NCBI GenBank assembly: GCA_039800165.1
Contig: JBDLRH010000002.1
Coordinates: forward strand, 1-10,512
Direction of reading: 5' to 3'
Source of the DNA: JBDLRH01 sp039800165
Lineage (GTDB): Bacteria; Pseudomonadota; Gammaproteobacteria; Burkholderiales; Burkholderiaceae_C
DNA length: 10,512 bases
The notes beneath the pieces were generated by a model. It saw only the letters and a program-made list of their open reading frames with translations. It searched no databases and was not told where the DNA came from. Positions 1-7,590 of this stretch are shown here, piece after piece. Position numbers and translations under genes: made by a program. The first letter of the stretch is position 1. Each line of letters starts with the position of its first letter.

Positions 1-7
1 CGCCTGC

Positions 8-1204
8 GTGGCACCGGAGGAACTGCACGGCTGGCTTCGGCTGACCCTGGCCGACGGGGTGGGCCCGACGGCTGCGCGCAAGCTGCTGGCGACGTTCGGT
101 CCACCCGAGGCGATCTTTCGCGCCACCACCGATGCGTGGCAGGCGGCGGCTGGCCCTGCAGCCGCGCGGGCACTGGCCCGTCCCGTTGACAACCTGCAGC
201 AGCAGCTCGATGCCACGCTGGCGTGGCTGGCCGATGACGCGCAGCAGCGTGCGGTGGTCACGCTGGGCGATGCAGGCTATCCGTCGGCACTGCTGCAGGC
301 CGACGATCCACCGGTGCTGCTGTACCTGCAAGGCCCGCCCGCTGCGCGCGCCGCGCTGGCGAGCGGGTCCACGCCGGGGCTGGCCGTGGTGGGCAGCCGC
401 AATCCGACGCCGCAGGGGCTGCTGAACGCACGCCAGTTCGCACTGGCCCTGTCGGCCGCGGGCGCCACCATCGTCTCGGGGCTGGCCGCAGGCATTGACG
501 GCGCGGCCCACGAGGGTGCGCTGGAGGCCATGAGCGGCGCAAGCAGCGGCAGCAGCGGCGCCCACGCCCCGGGCCACCCCCTGCCCACAGTGGCGGTCGT
601 CGGCACGGGGCTCGACCGCGTCTACCCGAAGCGGCATCTGGCACTGGCGCGCCGCATCGCAGCACACGGGGTGCTGGTCAGCGAATACCCGATCGGCACG
701 CCGCCGCTGGCGCCGAACTTTCCGCGCCGCAACCGGCTGATCGCCGGGTTGTCGCGCGCCACGCTGGTGGTTGAGGCCGCGCTCGCCTCGGGCTCGCTCA
801 TCACCGCGCGGCTGGCACTGGAGCAGGGGCGAGATGTGCTGGCCATCCCCGGCTCGATCCATTCGCCGCAGTCGCGTGGTTGCCATGCGCTGATCAAGCA
901 GGGCGCGCGGCTGGTGGACAGCGTGCAGGATGTGCTCGATGAGCTCGGGCTTGCGGCGGCACCGTGGCTTGCCGCCAGCGAGGCCGCTGGCGCCGCTGCG
1001 GGCCCCCGTTCGCGGCCGGGCTCTGGCCAGGGCAACGACAGCCTCGCCCCGCTGCTGCAGGCATTGGGCCATGAGCCGGTGGGGCTGGATGCTTTGGTCG
1101 AGCGCAGCGGCCTGGATGCCGCAGCACTGCAGGCACAGCTGATGGCGCTGGAGCTCGACGGGCTGGTTGCGCGCATGCCGGGCGGCCGGTTTCAGCGGCT
1201 GTGA
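8..1204 (+). CDS. dprA: DNA-processing protein DprA (DNA-protecting protein, Smf family)
   Basis: DprA binds incoming single-stranded DNA during natural transformation and loads RecA on it; it is cytoplasmic. The 398-residue frame shows the family layout. An N-terminal helix-hairpin-helix/SAM-like region (about 1-70) contains DGVGPTAARKLL. A Rossmann-fold core follows with GSRNP (129-133), VSGLAAGID..AH (around 157-168), AVVGTGLDRVYP and PNFPRRNR (236-243). A C-terminal winged-helix segment (about 340-398) ends in GGRFQRL. Between the GALEA helix and the TVAVVGTG strand there is an unusual Gly/Ser/Ala/His-rich insert (residues 175-192). The assigned GTG start is only 7 bases from the window edge, so the true start could lie further left, although MAPEELHGWLRL resembles normal DprA N-termini. 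smg follows 99 bases downstream. The identity is secure; only the start is uncertain. Confidence 0.96.
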   Translation: MAPEELHGWLRLTLADGVGPTAARKLLATFGPPEAIFRATTDAWQAAAGPAAARALARPVDNLQQQLDATLAWLADDAQQRAVVTLGDAGYPSALLQADDPPVLLYLQGPPAARAALASGSTPGLAVVGSRNPTPQGLLNARQFALALSAAGATIVSGLAAGIDGAAHEGALEAMSGASSGSSGAHAPGHPLPTVAVVGTGLDRVYPKRHLALARRIAAHGVLVSEYPIGTPPLAPNFPRRNRLIAGLSRATLVVEAALASGSLITARLALEQGRDVLAIPGSIHSPQSRGCHALIKQGARLVDSVQDVLDELGLAAAPWLAASEAAGAAAGPRSRPGSGQGNDSLAPLLQALGHEPVGLDALVERSGLDAAALQAQLMALELDGLVARMPGGRFQRL

Positions 1205-1278
1205 CCTGCGACCGATGCAAGCCAGAAACGCGCGCTTGGGGCGCGGCCGCGCGGCAGAGGCCCGCGCAAGACGGCGGC

Positions 1279-1290
1279 CACAGGCCTGTG
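1279..1290. promoter_or_regulatory. Perfect 12-base palindrome just upstream of smg
   Basis: CACAGGCCTGTG reads the same on both strands and ends 13 bases before the smg ATG. It is followed at once by CAGAAT (1292-1297), a -10-like hexamer (4 of 6 matches to TATAAT). A second perfect palindrome, GCGCGGCCGCGC, lies at 1241-1252 in the same 99-base gap. The position would suit an operator or a promoter dyad, but no convincing -35 element is present at 16-18 bases. GC-rich palindromes of this length also arise by chance, so this is only a candidate. Confidence 0.22.
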
Positions 1291-1303
1291 CCAGAATGAG
1301 CTC

Positions 1304-1786
1304 ATGTTCGAAGTGCTCGTCTACGTGTATGAAAACTACTGGCGCGGCGATGCATGCCCCGAACTCGAGCACCTGGAGCGCAAGCTCAGCTCGGCGGGCT
1401 TTGACAGCGACCAGATCCGCGAAGCGCTGGTCTGGCTCAACGGGCTGAACTTCGCGGCCCGCAGCGCGCAGGACGCACAGCACGATGCCAGCCTGCTGCC
1501 CCTGGCCCCTTCATCGCTGAGCCTGCGCGTGTACACCAGCGCCGAGCAGCAGCACCTGGGCGCCCAGGCGCTGAGCTTCATCAGCTTTCTTGACAGCGCA
1601 GGCGTGCTGCCCGCACCAATGCGCGAGATCGTGATCGACCGCGCGATGGCTGCGCCCGGCGACCCGGTGGCCATCGACGAGCTCAAGATCATCGTGATGA
1701 TGGTGTACTGGAGCTTTGGCGAAGAGCCCGACGCGCTGGTGCTCGACGAACTGTGCGACGACACGCACGACCGCGTGCCGCATTGA
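1304..1786 (+). CDS. smg: Smg family protein (DUF494)
   Basis: This 160-residue protein matches the Smg/DUF494 family in length and sequence. It starts MFEVLVYVYENYW, continues with a helical segment containing LERKLSSAGFD..QIREALVWLNGL, and has the C-terminal helix typical of the family (DELKIIVMMVYWSFGEEPDAL). No signal peptide or membrane segment is seen, so it is probably cytoplasmic. Its molecular role is not established; the family is best known for sitting beside dprA/smf in many beta- and gammaproteobacteria, as here. The ATG start gives the conserved family N-terminus. No clear Shine-Dalgarno precedes it: only GAG, 3 bases from the ATG, is present. The gene may therefore be weakly or leaderlessly initiated, or depend on read-through from dprA. 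Its end converges on the DUF1631 gene with 53 bases between them. Confidence 0.93.
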   Translation: MFEVLVYVYENYWRGDACPELEHLERKLSSAGFDSDQIREALVWLNGLNFAARSAQDAQHDASLLPLAPSSLSLRVYTSAEQQHLGAQALSFISFLDSAGVLPAPMREIVIDRAMAAPGDPVAIDELKIIVMMVYWSFGEEPDALVLDELCDDTHDRVPH

Positions 1787-1839
1787 TGCACCGCTGACGC
1801 GGCTGCGGGCCGCGCGCACCCCCATGCAGGAATGAAGCT

Positions 1840-4239
1840 TCAGGCGAGCAGCCGCTCGGGGTTGGCCTCGAGCTTGGCCAGCGCATCGCGCGTGGCACGC
1901 GTGGTCAGCGACTCCTGCTCGGCCGGCACGATCAGGCCCGCCTGCAGATAGGCCGCCAGGCGCCGGTGCTGCACCAGCACGCTGTGGCCGTCGGCTGCAG
2001 CGAACAGGTGCAGCTGCTTGCGTGCGCTGCTCCAGGCGTACTGCACCTGGCGCACCTGGCCGTTGTGGTCCAGGCGAAACCAGTGGCCGAGCTCGAGCTC
2101 GCGCGCCCAGCCCAGCATCGCCGCCGACGGCTGCACATCGCCATCGGGCACCAGTTCGATGGCCGATGCGTCCATGCCCAGCATCAGCTCGAGGCTGTGC
2201 GCGTCCAGCGCCAGGTCGCCGGCCATGTCGTCGGTGACGAAGTCTTCGAGGTTGGCCAGCCGCTTGCCCAGCGCGTCGATGTCGGCCTGCGCGATCGACT
2301 TGGTCTGCGAGCGGAAGGCCTGCGCCAGGATCGCCCCCAGCGTTTTCAGGCGCTCGTCCTGCGCGTCGGGCGACAGGCCCAGCAGGCTCATGCCCTGGCG
2401 CAGCCGCTGCAGCAGCTCGGGCAGGTCGCGGATCACGCGGGCGCGGTCTTCGCGGTTGGGCTTGGCGCTGGCCGCCCACACCAGGTCGGCCGCCGCGGCC
2501 TTGAGCGTGAGGGTGTCGGGGTGCTGCGCGCCCTGCTTGACGGCGGCCACCGCCATCACGTCGGTCCAGATCTTGAACAGGAAGTCGCGCACCTGGTCAT
2601 GCACCGGAATGTCCTTGAGCAGGTTGCGCATCTCGATGGTGTACTGCACCGACAGCGTTTCCTTCTGCTCGACCTGCTGCGCCACGCTGACTGCGCGCCG
2701 CGTTTCGTCGCGCTCGGTCAGGAACTTCGCCAGGAAGCGCTGGAACTCGTCAAACGCGAGCCGGAACACGCGCCGGCCGGTCTCGGGGTACTGCTCGATC
2801 ATCTGCACCATGCGGCGGATCTCGCCCTCCAGTGCGGTGGCGGTCACGCCGCCGCCCTCGAAGCCGAGCACGCAGGCGCCCATGCGGTCGATCAGCTGGC
2901 GCGCCGGATGCTGCAGCGTGCCGAAAAATTCGGGCTCGGCCATCGCCACGCGCAGCACCGGCATCTGCAGCCGCGCAAACCACACCCGCACCGCCGGCGA
3001 GATGCGCTCCTCGGCCAGGATGCTCTGGAACATCAGCGCCACGATCTCGATGGTGGCCTTCTCGGCCTCGCTGCCGGCCTGGTCCTTGAGCTCGCGGGTG
3101 CGCTCGCGCACCACCCGCGTGGCGTCATCGACCGAGCCGACGTCGATGTCCACTTCGCCGATGCCTGCCGCCCGCGTGGGCATGCGCTCGGTCATCAGCT
3201 GGCTGACCTGCGGCGCGACCGCCACCGGGCGCGACGGGTCGTAGCCCGGCACGCGGTCGGTCAGCACCCGGCGCAACTGGCCGACCACCGCCACCGCCGC
3301 GTTGCGCGCGCGACCCAGCGGCGTGTCTTGCGCACCGGCTGCGCTGCCGGGGTAGCCGGCAGACGCCGCTGCACCGCCACCACTCATGCCACCGCCACTG
3401 GATTGCGGGCTGCCTGCATATGCACCTGCATATCCGCCTGCATATCCGCCGGTGTGTCCGCCTGCCTGGCCTGCCGCGCCGCCGCCCGCACCGCCCACAT
3501 CGCCACCGGCCAATGATGCGGGCTGCGACGGCGCCACCGGCGCGGCCGACGCACCTGGCGCGCTCGCGCGGCCCGCGTCGGCGGCACGACGCACTCGGCC
3601 GCCGCCGCCTTCCAGATCGGGCAGCACGCCCATGTCGGCCAGCAGCGCGTTCACCGACTTGTAGACCTCGGTCAGGTGCGCCAGCGTCTGCTGCTGGATC
3701 ACGTCACCAAGCATCGCCCAGTTGTCCAGCGTCAGGCCCGCATGCATCCACTGCTCGACCATGTGGCGCGTGACCACCTCGGGCCGCATCACATCCCATT
3801 CAGACTGCTCGCTGGTGCTCTCGACCGCCTCCATGCGCCGGCGCAGTTCGCCAAGGTCCCACGACACGCGCTCCAGCACCGCCTGCGCCAGGCGCGAGCT
3901 GACGATCTTTTTCTCGACCACCGAATCGTCGAGCAGCGACAGGTCCATCGCGTCCAGGCGGATCTGCGCGGTGGCGGTGGGCGGCACCAGCGATCGCTTC
4001 CAGGCTGCGGCCACTGCCTTGGACCACGCCGGGCCGGCCTTGCCGAACGCCATCAGCAGGTCACGCCGGACCTGCATGTCGGTGGTGGTCATGGCGGCGT
4101 CGGTCAGTTCGACCAGCCGCTTCTCGATCGCCTCAGTCAGCGGTGGCAGGAGCGCGCTGCACTCCTGCACGAAGAATTCGCGCACGCGCTTGGCCACCGC
4201 GGGCTGCGGTGCGGGCGATGCGGGTGCAGCCTTGGCCAT
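1840..4239 (-). CDS. DUF1631 family protein, distal gene of the yajC-secDF run
   Basis: This large 799-residue protein belongs to the DUF1631 family, whose function is unknown; relatives are sometimes mislabelled thymidine phosphorylase. The N-terminal part (about 15-205) is helical, with the family-like segments LDAMDLSLLDDSVVEKKI and VSWDLGELRRRMEAVE. A Gly/Ala/Ser/Pro-rich linker with no predicted fold (about 211-310) includes GGYA repeats. A long helical middle domain follows (about 315-680, with RVWFARLQMPVLRVAM and RRVFRLAFDEF). The C-terminal piece, with ELELGHWFRLDHNG and QLHLFAAADGHSVLV, looks like a small beta-rich module; comparing it to PilZ-like folds is a guess. No signal peptide or membrane segment is visible. 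The ATG lies 9 bases after the secF stop without a strong Shine-Dalgarno, which suggests translational coupling. Family membership is confident; the role is not known. Confidence 0.9.
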   Translation of the reverse strand: MAKAAPASPAPQPAVAKRVREFFVQECSALLPPLTEAIEKRLVELTDAAMTTTDMQVRRDLLMAFGKAGPAWSKAVAAAWKRSLVPPTATAQIRLDAMDLSLLDDSVVEKKIVSSRLAQAVLERVSWDLGELRRRMEAVESTSEQSEWDVMRPEVVTRHMVEQWMHAGLTLDNWAMLGDVIQQQTLAHLTEVYKSVNALLADMGVLPDLEGGGGRVRRAADAGRASAPGASAAPVAPSQPASLAGGDVGGAGGGAAGQAGGHTGGYAGGYAGAYAGSPQSSGGGMSGGGAAASAGYPGSAAGAQDTPLGRARNAAVAVVGQLRRVLTDRVPGYDPSRPVAVAPQVSQLMTERMPTRAAGIGEVDIDVGSVDDATRVVRERTRELKDQAGSEAEKATIEIVALMFQSILAEERISPAVRVWFARLQMPVLRVAMAEPEFFGTLQHPARQLIDRMGACVLGFEGGGVTATALEGEIRRMVQMIEQYPETGRRVFRLAFDEFQRFLAKFLTERDETRRAVSVAQQVEQKETLSVQYTIEMRNLLKDIPVHDQVRDFLFKIWTDVMAVAAVKQGAQHPDTLTLKAAAADLVWAASAKPNREDRARVIRDLPELLQRLRQGMSLLGLSPDAQDERLKTLGAILAQAFRSQTKSIAQADIDALGKRLANLEDFVTDDMAGDLALDAHSLELMLGMDASAIELVPDGDVQPSAAMLGWARELELGHWFRLDHNGQVRQVQYAWSSARKQLHLFAAADGHSVLVQHRRLAAYLQAGLIVPAEQESLTTRATRDALAKLEANPERLLA
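3413..3460. repeat. 12-base tandem repeat (about four units) inside the DUF1631 gene
   Basis: On the plus strand the unit CCTGCATATCCG occurs exactly twice (3425-3436, 3437-3448). It is flanked by the variants CCTGCATATGCA (3413-3424) and CCGGTGTGTCCG (3449-3460). On the coding strand the units encode GGYAGGYAGAYAG in the flexible linker at about residues 260-276. Because the unit length is a multiple of three, copy-number change would lengthen or shorten the linker without breaking the frame. The nearly identical ATATGCAGG core suggests recent slippage duplication. Confidence 0.85.
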
Positions 4240-4248
4240 GGCAGCGAC

Positions 4249-5202
4249 TCAGACGACGGCCCCCGCATTCGGATCGTTGGGGTCGCCTTCCTTGCGCACC
4301 GGCCCCTTGACCAGGTCTTCGCGCTTGATGCCCAGCCACATCGCGATGGCTGCGGCCACGAACACCGACGAATAGATGCCAAAGCAGATGCCGATGGTCA
4401 GCGCCAGCGCAAAGTAGAACAGCGTGGGGCCACCGAACAGCAGCATCGACAGCACCATGATCTGCGTCGAGCCGTGGGTGATGATGGTGCGGCTGATGGT
4501 GGAGGTGATCGCGTTGTCGATGATCTCCACCGTGTTCATCTTGCGGTAGCGGCGGAAGTTCTCGCGCATGCGGTCGAAGATCACCACCGACTCGTTGACC
4601 GAATAGCCCAGCACCGCCAGCACCGCGGCCAGTACCGCCAGCGAGAACTCCCACTGGAAGAAGGCGAAGAAGCCGAGGATGATGATCACGTCGTGCAGGT
4701 TGGCAATGATGGCCGCCACCGCAAACTTCCATTCGAAGCGGAAGGCGAGGTAGATCATGATGCCCACCACCACCATGCCCAGCGCCTTCAGGCCGTCGGC
4801 GGCGAGCTCCTCGCCCACCTGAGGGCCGACAAACTCGGTGCGCCGCAGCGTCACGCCAGGGTCGTCGGTCTTCAGCGCGGCCATGACCTTCTCGCTTTGC
4901 TGCGCCGAGCTCACGCCCTTTTGCGCCGGCAGGCGGATCATCACGTCGCGCGCGGTGCCGAAGTTCTGCACCTGCACCTCGGTGAAGCCGAGCTTGCCGA
5001 CGGCGGCGCGCACCTTCTCGATGTTGGCGGGCTGGCTGTAGCTCACCTCCATCAGCGTGCCGCCGGTGAATTCCACCGACAGGTGCAGGCCGCGGCTGAA
5101 CAGGAAGAACACCGCCAGCGCGAACGTGACAAAGCTGATGATGTTGAACACCAGCGCATGCCGCATGAACGGAATGTCGCGCCGGATCTTGAAGAATTCC
5201 AT
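4249..5202 (-). CDS. secF: Protein translocase subunit SecF
   Basis: SecF is the smaller RND-type inner-membrane partner of SecD and uses the proton motive force to help pull preproteins through SecYEG. The 317-residue product starts MEFFKIRRDIPFMRH. TM1 spans about 15-36, followed at once by the hallmark EFTGG (44-48) and a periplasmic domain of about 90 residues. VGPQVG (125-130) precedes TM2, and the conserved GYSVNESVVIFDRMRE signature lies at 199-214. Five further hydrophobic segments fill about 140-292, and the tail is charged and cytoplasmic. An upstream in-frame start exists (at 5256), but it would add 18 residues with no family match. The chosen ATG follows a purine-rich GGGGGAGAGGG, an adequate Shine-Dalgarno. 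secD ends 17 bases upstream and DUF1631 begins 9 bases downstream, so cotranscription is likely. Length is normal for the family. Confidence 0.97.
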   Translation of the reverse strand: MEFFKIRRDIPFMRHALVFNIISFVTFALAVFFLFSRGLHLSVEFTGGTLMEVSYSQPANIEKVRAAVGKLGFTEVQVQNFGTARDVMIRLPAQKGVSSAQQSEKVMAALKTDDPGVTLRRTEFVGPQVGEELAADGLKALGMVVVGIMIYLAFRFEWKFAVAAIIANLHDVIIILGFFAFFQWEFSLAVLAAVLAVLGYSVNESVVIFDRMRENFRRYRKMNTVEIIDNAITSTISRTIITHGSTQIMVLSMLLFGGPTLFYFALALTIGICFGIYSSVFVAAAIAMWLGIKREDLVKGPVRKEGDPNDPNAGAVV

Positions 5203-5219
5203 GCCCTCTCCCCCTGTGC

Positions 5220-7094
5220 TCAGTCCACGCGCGCGGCAGCGCTCTCGGGCCGCCACACCGTGCCGATCGACACGCTTTTGAGTTTCTTCTGACGACCGTA
5301 CCAGAAATTGACCAGCCCGCGCGAGAAAAACACCGCCGAGAACATGCTGGTCAGGATGCCGATGCAGTGCACCACCGCAAAGCCGCGCACCGGCCCCGAG
5401 CCGAAGGCCAGCAACGCCACGCCGGCAATCAGCGTGGTGATGTTGGAGTCGAGGATGGTCGCCCAGGCGCGGTCGTAGCCGGCGTGGATGGCCGCCTGCG
5501 GCGCCGCGCCGTTGCGTAATTCCTCGCGCACGCGTTCGTTGATCAGCACGTTGGAGTCGATCGCCATGCCAAGCGCCAGTGCCATCGCGGCCATGCCGGG
5601 CAGGGTCAGCGTGGCCTGCAGCATCGACAGCACCGCCACCAGCAGCAGCAGGTTGACCGCCAGCGCAATGCCCGAGATCAGGCCGAACAGCATGTAGTAG
5701 ATGCCCATGAAGGCGACGATCACCACAAAGCCCCAGATCACGCTGTTGAAGCCCTTGGCGATGTTCTCCGCACCCAGGCTCGGGCCGATGGTGCGCTCCT
5801 CGATGATCTCCATCGGCGCGGCCAGCGAGCCGGCGCGCAGCAGCAGCGCCAGGTCGTTTGCCTCGACCGTGCTCATCGAGCCAGAGATCTGGAAGCGGTT
5901 GCCCAGTTCGCTCTGGATGACAGGCGCGGTCAGCACCTCGCCCTTGCCCTTCTCGAACAGCAGGATGGCCATGCGCTTCTTGATGTTCTCGCGGCTGGTC
6001 TCCTTCATGATGCGGCCGCCCTTGGCGTCCACCGTCAGGTCCACCTTGGGCTGCTGCGTCTGCGAATCAAAGCCGGGCTGCGCATCGGTCAGGCTCTCGC
6101 CGGTCAGGATGACCTGCTTCTTGACGATCACCGCCTGGCCCGTGCGCTCGAAGTAGCGCTCGGTGCCAAACGGCACCGGGCCCGAGCCGGTGGCCGCGGC
6201 CATCGCCTCGGCGCTGTCGTCCACCAGGCGCATCTCCAGCGTGGCGGTGCGGCCCAGGATGTCCTTGGCCTTGGCGGTGTCCTGCACGCCGGGCAGCTGC
6301 ACCACGATGCGGTCCAGCCCCTGCTGCTGGATCACCGGCTCGGCCACGCCGAGCTCGTTGATGCGGTTGTGCAGCGTCACGATGTTCTGCTTGAGCGCCT
6401 GCTCCTGCACCTTGCGCGCGGCTTCGGGCTTGATGGTGGCCGTGATCTTCCAGTCGGTGCCGTCCTGCGACTCGTTGGCCTGCAGGTCGGGGAACTGCTC
6501 GGCCATCAGGCGGCGCGCCTGCTCGAGCACCGGCTGCTCGCGAAAGCGGATCTCCACCGTCTGCCCGTTGCGGGTGATGCCGCCGTGGCGGATGTTCTTT
6601 TCGCGCAGCGCAAAGCGCAGGTCGCTGGTCAGGCCCTCGGCGCGCTTGGTCAGCGCCGCCTGCATGTCCACCTGCAGCATGAAGTGCACGCCGCCGCGCA
6701 GGTCCAGTCCCAGGTACATCGGCGCGGCGTGGATCGCGCGCAGCCACTCGGGCGAGCGCGACAGCAGGTTCAGCGCCACCACATAGCCCGGGTCGCCCGG
6801 ATCGGGGATCAGCGCCTTCTGGATCGCGTCCTTGGCCTTGAGCTGGGTGTCGGTGGAGTCCAGCCGCACCTTCACCGAGGTGCCGTCCAGCGTCAGGCCC
6901 TGGTGGGCAACGCCTGCGGCCTTGAGCGCCTCTTCCACCCGGCCCTGCACCGCCAGGTCGACCTTGACCATGGCCTTGCCCGGCGAGACCTGCACCGCAG
7001 GCGCCTCGCCGAAGAAGTTGGGCAGGGTGTACAGAAAGCCGATCAGCACCGCCACCACAAGGATGGCGTACTTCCACAACGGGTAGCGGTTCAC
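5220..7094 (-). CDS. secD: Protein translocase subunit SecD
   Basis: SecD is the large subunit of the SecDF-YajC accessory complex of the Sec translocon in the inner membrane. The 624-residue product has an N-terminal membrane anchor (about 8-26, YAILVVAVLIGFLYTLPNFF) and the diagnostic LGLDLRGG (128-135). A large periplasmic P1 domain follows, and a C-terminal bundle of five membrane segments lies at about 447-600. The conserved TM4 motif GMAIDSNVLINERVREE includes Asp513, which corresponds to the proton-pathway aspartate of the family. The start is GTG, giving MNRYPLWKY, the usual betaproteobacterial N-terminus. Its Shine-Dalgarno (AAGG) is formed by the yajC stop codon region, only 12 bases upstream, which points to coupled translation. 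Length and motifs are complete, with no sign of decay. Confidence 0.98.
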   Translation of the reverse strand: MNRYPLWKYAILVVAVLIGFLYTLPNFFGEAPAVQVSPGKAMVKVDLAVQGRVEEALKAAGVAHQGLTLDGTSVKVRLDSTDTQLKAKDAIQKALIPDPGDPGYVVALNLLSRSPEWLRAIHAAPMYLGLDLRGGVHFMLQVDMQAALTKRAEGLTSDLRFALREKNIRHGGITRNGQTVEIRFREQPVLEQARRLMAEQFPDLQANESQDGTDWKITATIKPEAARKVQEQALKQNIVTLHNRINELGVAEPVIQQQGLDRIVVQLPGVQDTAKAKDILGRTATLEMRLVDDSAEAMAAATGSGPVPFGTERYFERTGQAVIVKKQVILTGESLTDAQPGFDSQTQQPKVDLTVDAKGGRIMKETSRENIKKRMAILLFEKGKGEVLTAPVIQSELGNRFQISGSMSTVEANDLALLLRAGSLAAPMEIIEERTIGPSLGAENIAKGFNSVIWGFVVIVAFMGIYYMLFGLISGIALAVNLLLLVAVLSMLQATLTLPGMAAMALALGMAIDSNVLINERVREELRNGAAPQAAIHAGYDRAWATILDSNITTLIAGVALLAFGSGPVRGFAVVHCIGILTSMFSAVFFSRGLVNFWYGRQKKLKSVSIGTVWRPESAAARVD

Positions 7095-7106
7095 GGTCGG
7101 CTGGCC

Positions 7107-7442
7107 TTACTTGATGGTGCCCTTGGGCAGCACCTGCACCACCGCACTGCGCTGCATCTGCACTTCCACACCCTCGGCGAGTTCCACGCCGATGTGGGTG
7201 TCGCCGAGCTTGCTGACCTTGCCCAGCAGGCCGCCGGCGGTGGCCACTTCGTCGCCCTTGGCCAGGGCCTCGATCATGGCCTTGTGCTCCTTTTGGCGCT
7301 TCATCTGCGGACGGATCATCACGAACCAGAGCACGACGAACATCAGCAGCAGCGGCAGCATGCCCATCAGGGAATCGCTGAAGCTGGCGGTCGGCGCGGG
7401 CGCCGGTGCGGTCTGGGCATGGGCAGAGGTAATGAACAACAC
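7107..7442 (-). CDS. yajC: Preprotein translocase subunit YajC
   Basis: YajC is a small single-pass inner-membrane protein that copurifies with SecDF. The product shows a short N-terminus ending in SAHAQ, an Ala/Pro linker, and one membrane helix (MLPLLLMFVVLWFVM). The family-defining IRPQMKRQKEHKAM follows, then a small beta-rich cytoplasmic domain with GDEVATAGGLLGKV. The start is uncertain. Relatives begin close to FI(S/T)xAxAQ, which favours GTG at 7442 (111 residues) or TTG at 7439, with GGGGA upstream. An ATG at 7454 and a GTG at 7472 (121 residues) are also in frame but have no Shine-Dalgarno. In many betaproteobacteria tgt lies directly upstream of yajC; here a divergent nitrile hydratase operon takes that place. 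yajC probably heads the yajC-secD-secF-DUF1631 transcript. Confidence 0.95.
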   Translation of the reverse strand: MLFITSAHAQTAPAPAPTASFSDSLMGMLPLLLMFVVLWFVMIRPQMKRQKEHKAMIEALAKGDEVATAGGLLGKVSKLGDTHIGVELAEGVEVQMQRSAVVQVLPKGTIK

Positions 7443-7524
7443 GGGTATCCCCATCGATGTAGGTCTGAACACAGCCGCGCAGCGCCGTGCCGGACCCTGC
7501 GGCCCGGGGCGTTGCGCGAAGAGC

Positions 7525-7553
7525 CTGAAATTGTATGCGCGGGGGCCTACACT
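7525..7553 (+). promoter_or_regulatory. Candidate sigma70 promoter for the nitrile hydratase operon
   Basis: CTGAAA (7525-7530, 4 of 6 to TTGACA) and TACACT (7548-7553, 4 of 6 to TATAAT) are separated by 17 bases. Transcription would start near 7560, giving a leader of about 30 bases that contains the GGAG Shine-Dalgarno at 7582-7585. It is the best match in the divergent region but moderate in strength. No operator is evident. Confidence 0.4.
7530..7535 (-). promoter_or_regulatory. Candidate -10 element for yajC-secDF on the opposite strand
   Basis: Read on the minus strand, this is TACAAT, 5 of 6 matches to TATAAT. It lies about 88 bases upstream of the chosen yajC start. The hexamer 17 bases further up (7553-7558, AGCCCA) is a poor -35, so this may be an activator-dependent promoter or chance. 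It falls inside the spacer of the nitrile hydratase promoter candidate, so the two divergent promoters would overlap and could compete. Confidence 0.28.
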
Positions 7554-7590
7554 GGGCTCCTTACGCAGCGAACCCCTCCTTGGAGTCAGG

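Noticed and set aside
1799..1813. GC hairpin GCGGC-TGCGG-GCCGC between the convergent smg and DUF1631 ends, as a terminator
   Set aside because: The stem is only five pairs and no T-run follows on either strand, so it is not a convincing intrinsic terminator.
1966..3516. A 516-codon plus-strand open frame opposite the DUF1631 gene
   Set aside because: It is rich in His, Arg, Gln and Leu with no recognisable motif, and it mirrors the coding strand of a confident gene. Long antisense frames are expected in DNA with this third-position GC.
5203..5256. An upstream start for SecF adding 18 residues
   Set aside because: The added Arg/Gly-rich residues overlap the secD end and match nothing in the family; the ATG at 5202 has a ribosome binding site and the conserved N-terminus.
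3676..5292. A 538-codon plus-strand open frame opposite DUF1631 and secF
   Set aside because: It has a His-rich composition typical of the antisense of GC-rich genes, no family signature, and it spans the boundary of two real genes.
7111..7590. An upstream extension of the nitrile hydratase alpha frame
   Set aside because: The frame stays open far to the left, but the extension lies antisense to yajC. The ATG at 7591 has a good Shine-Dalgarno and gives a normal family N-terminus.
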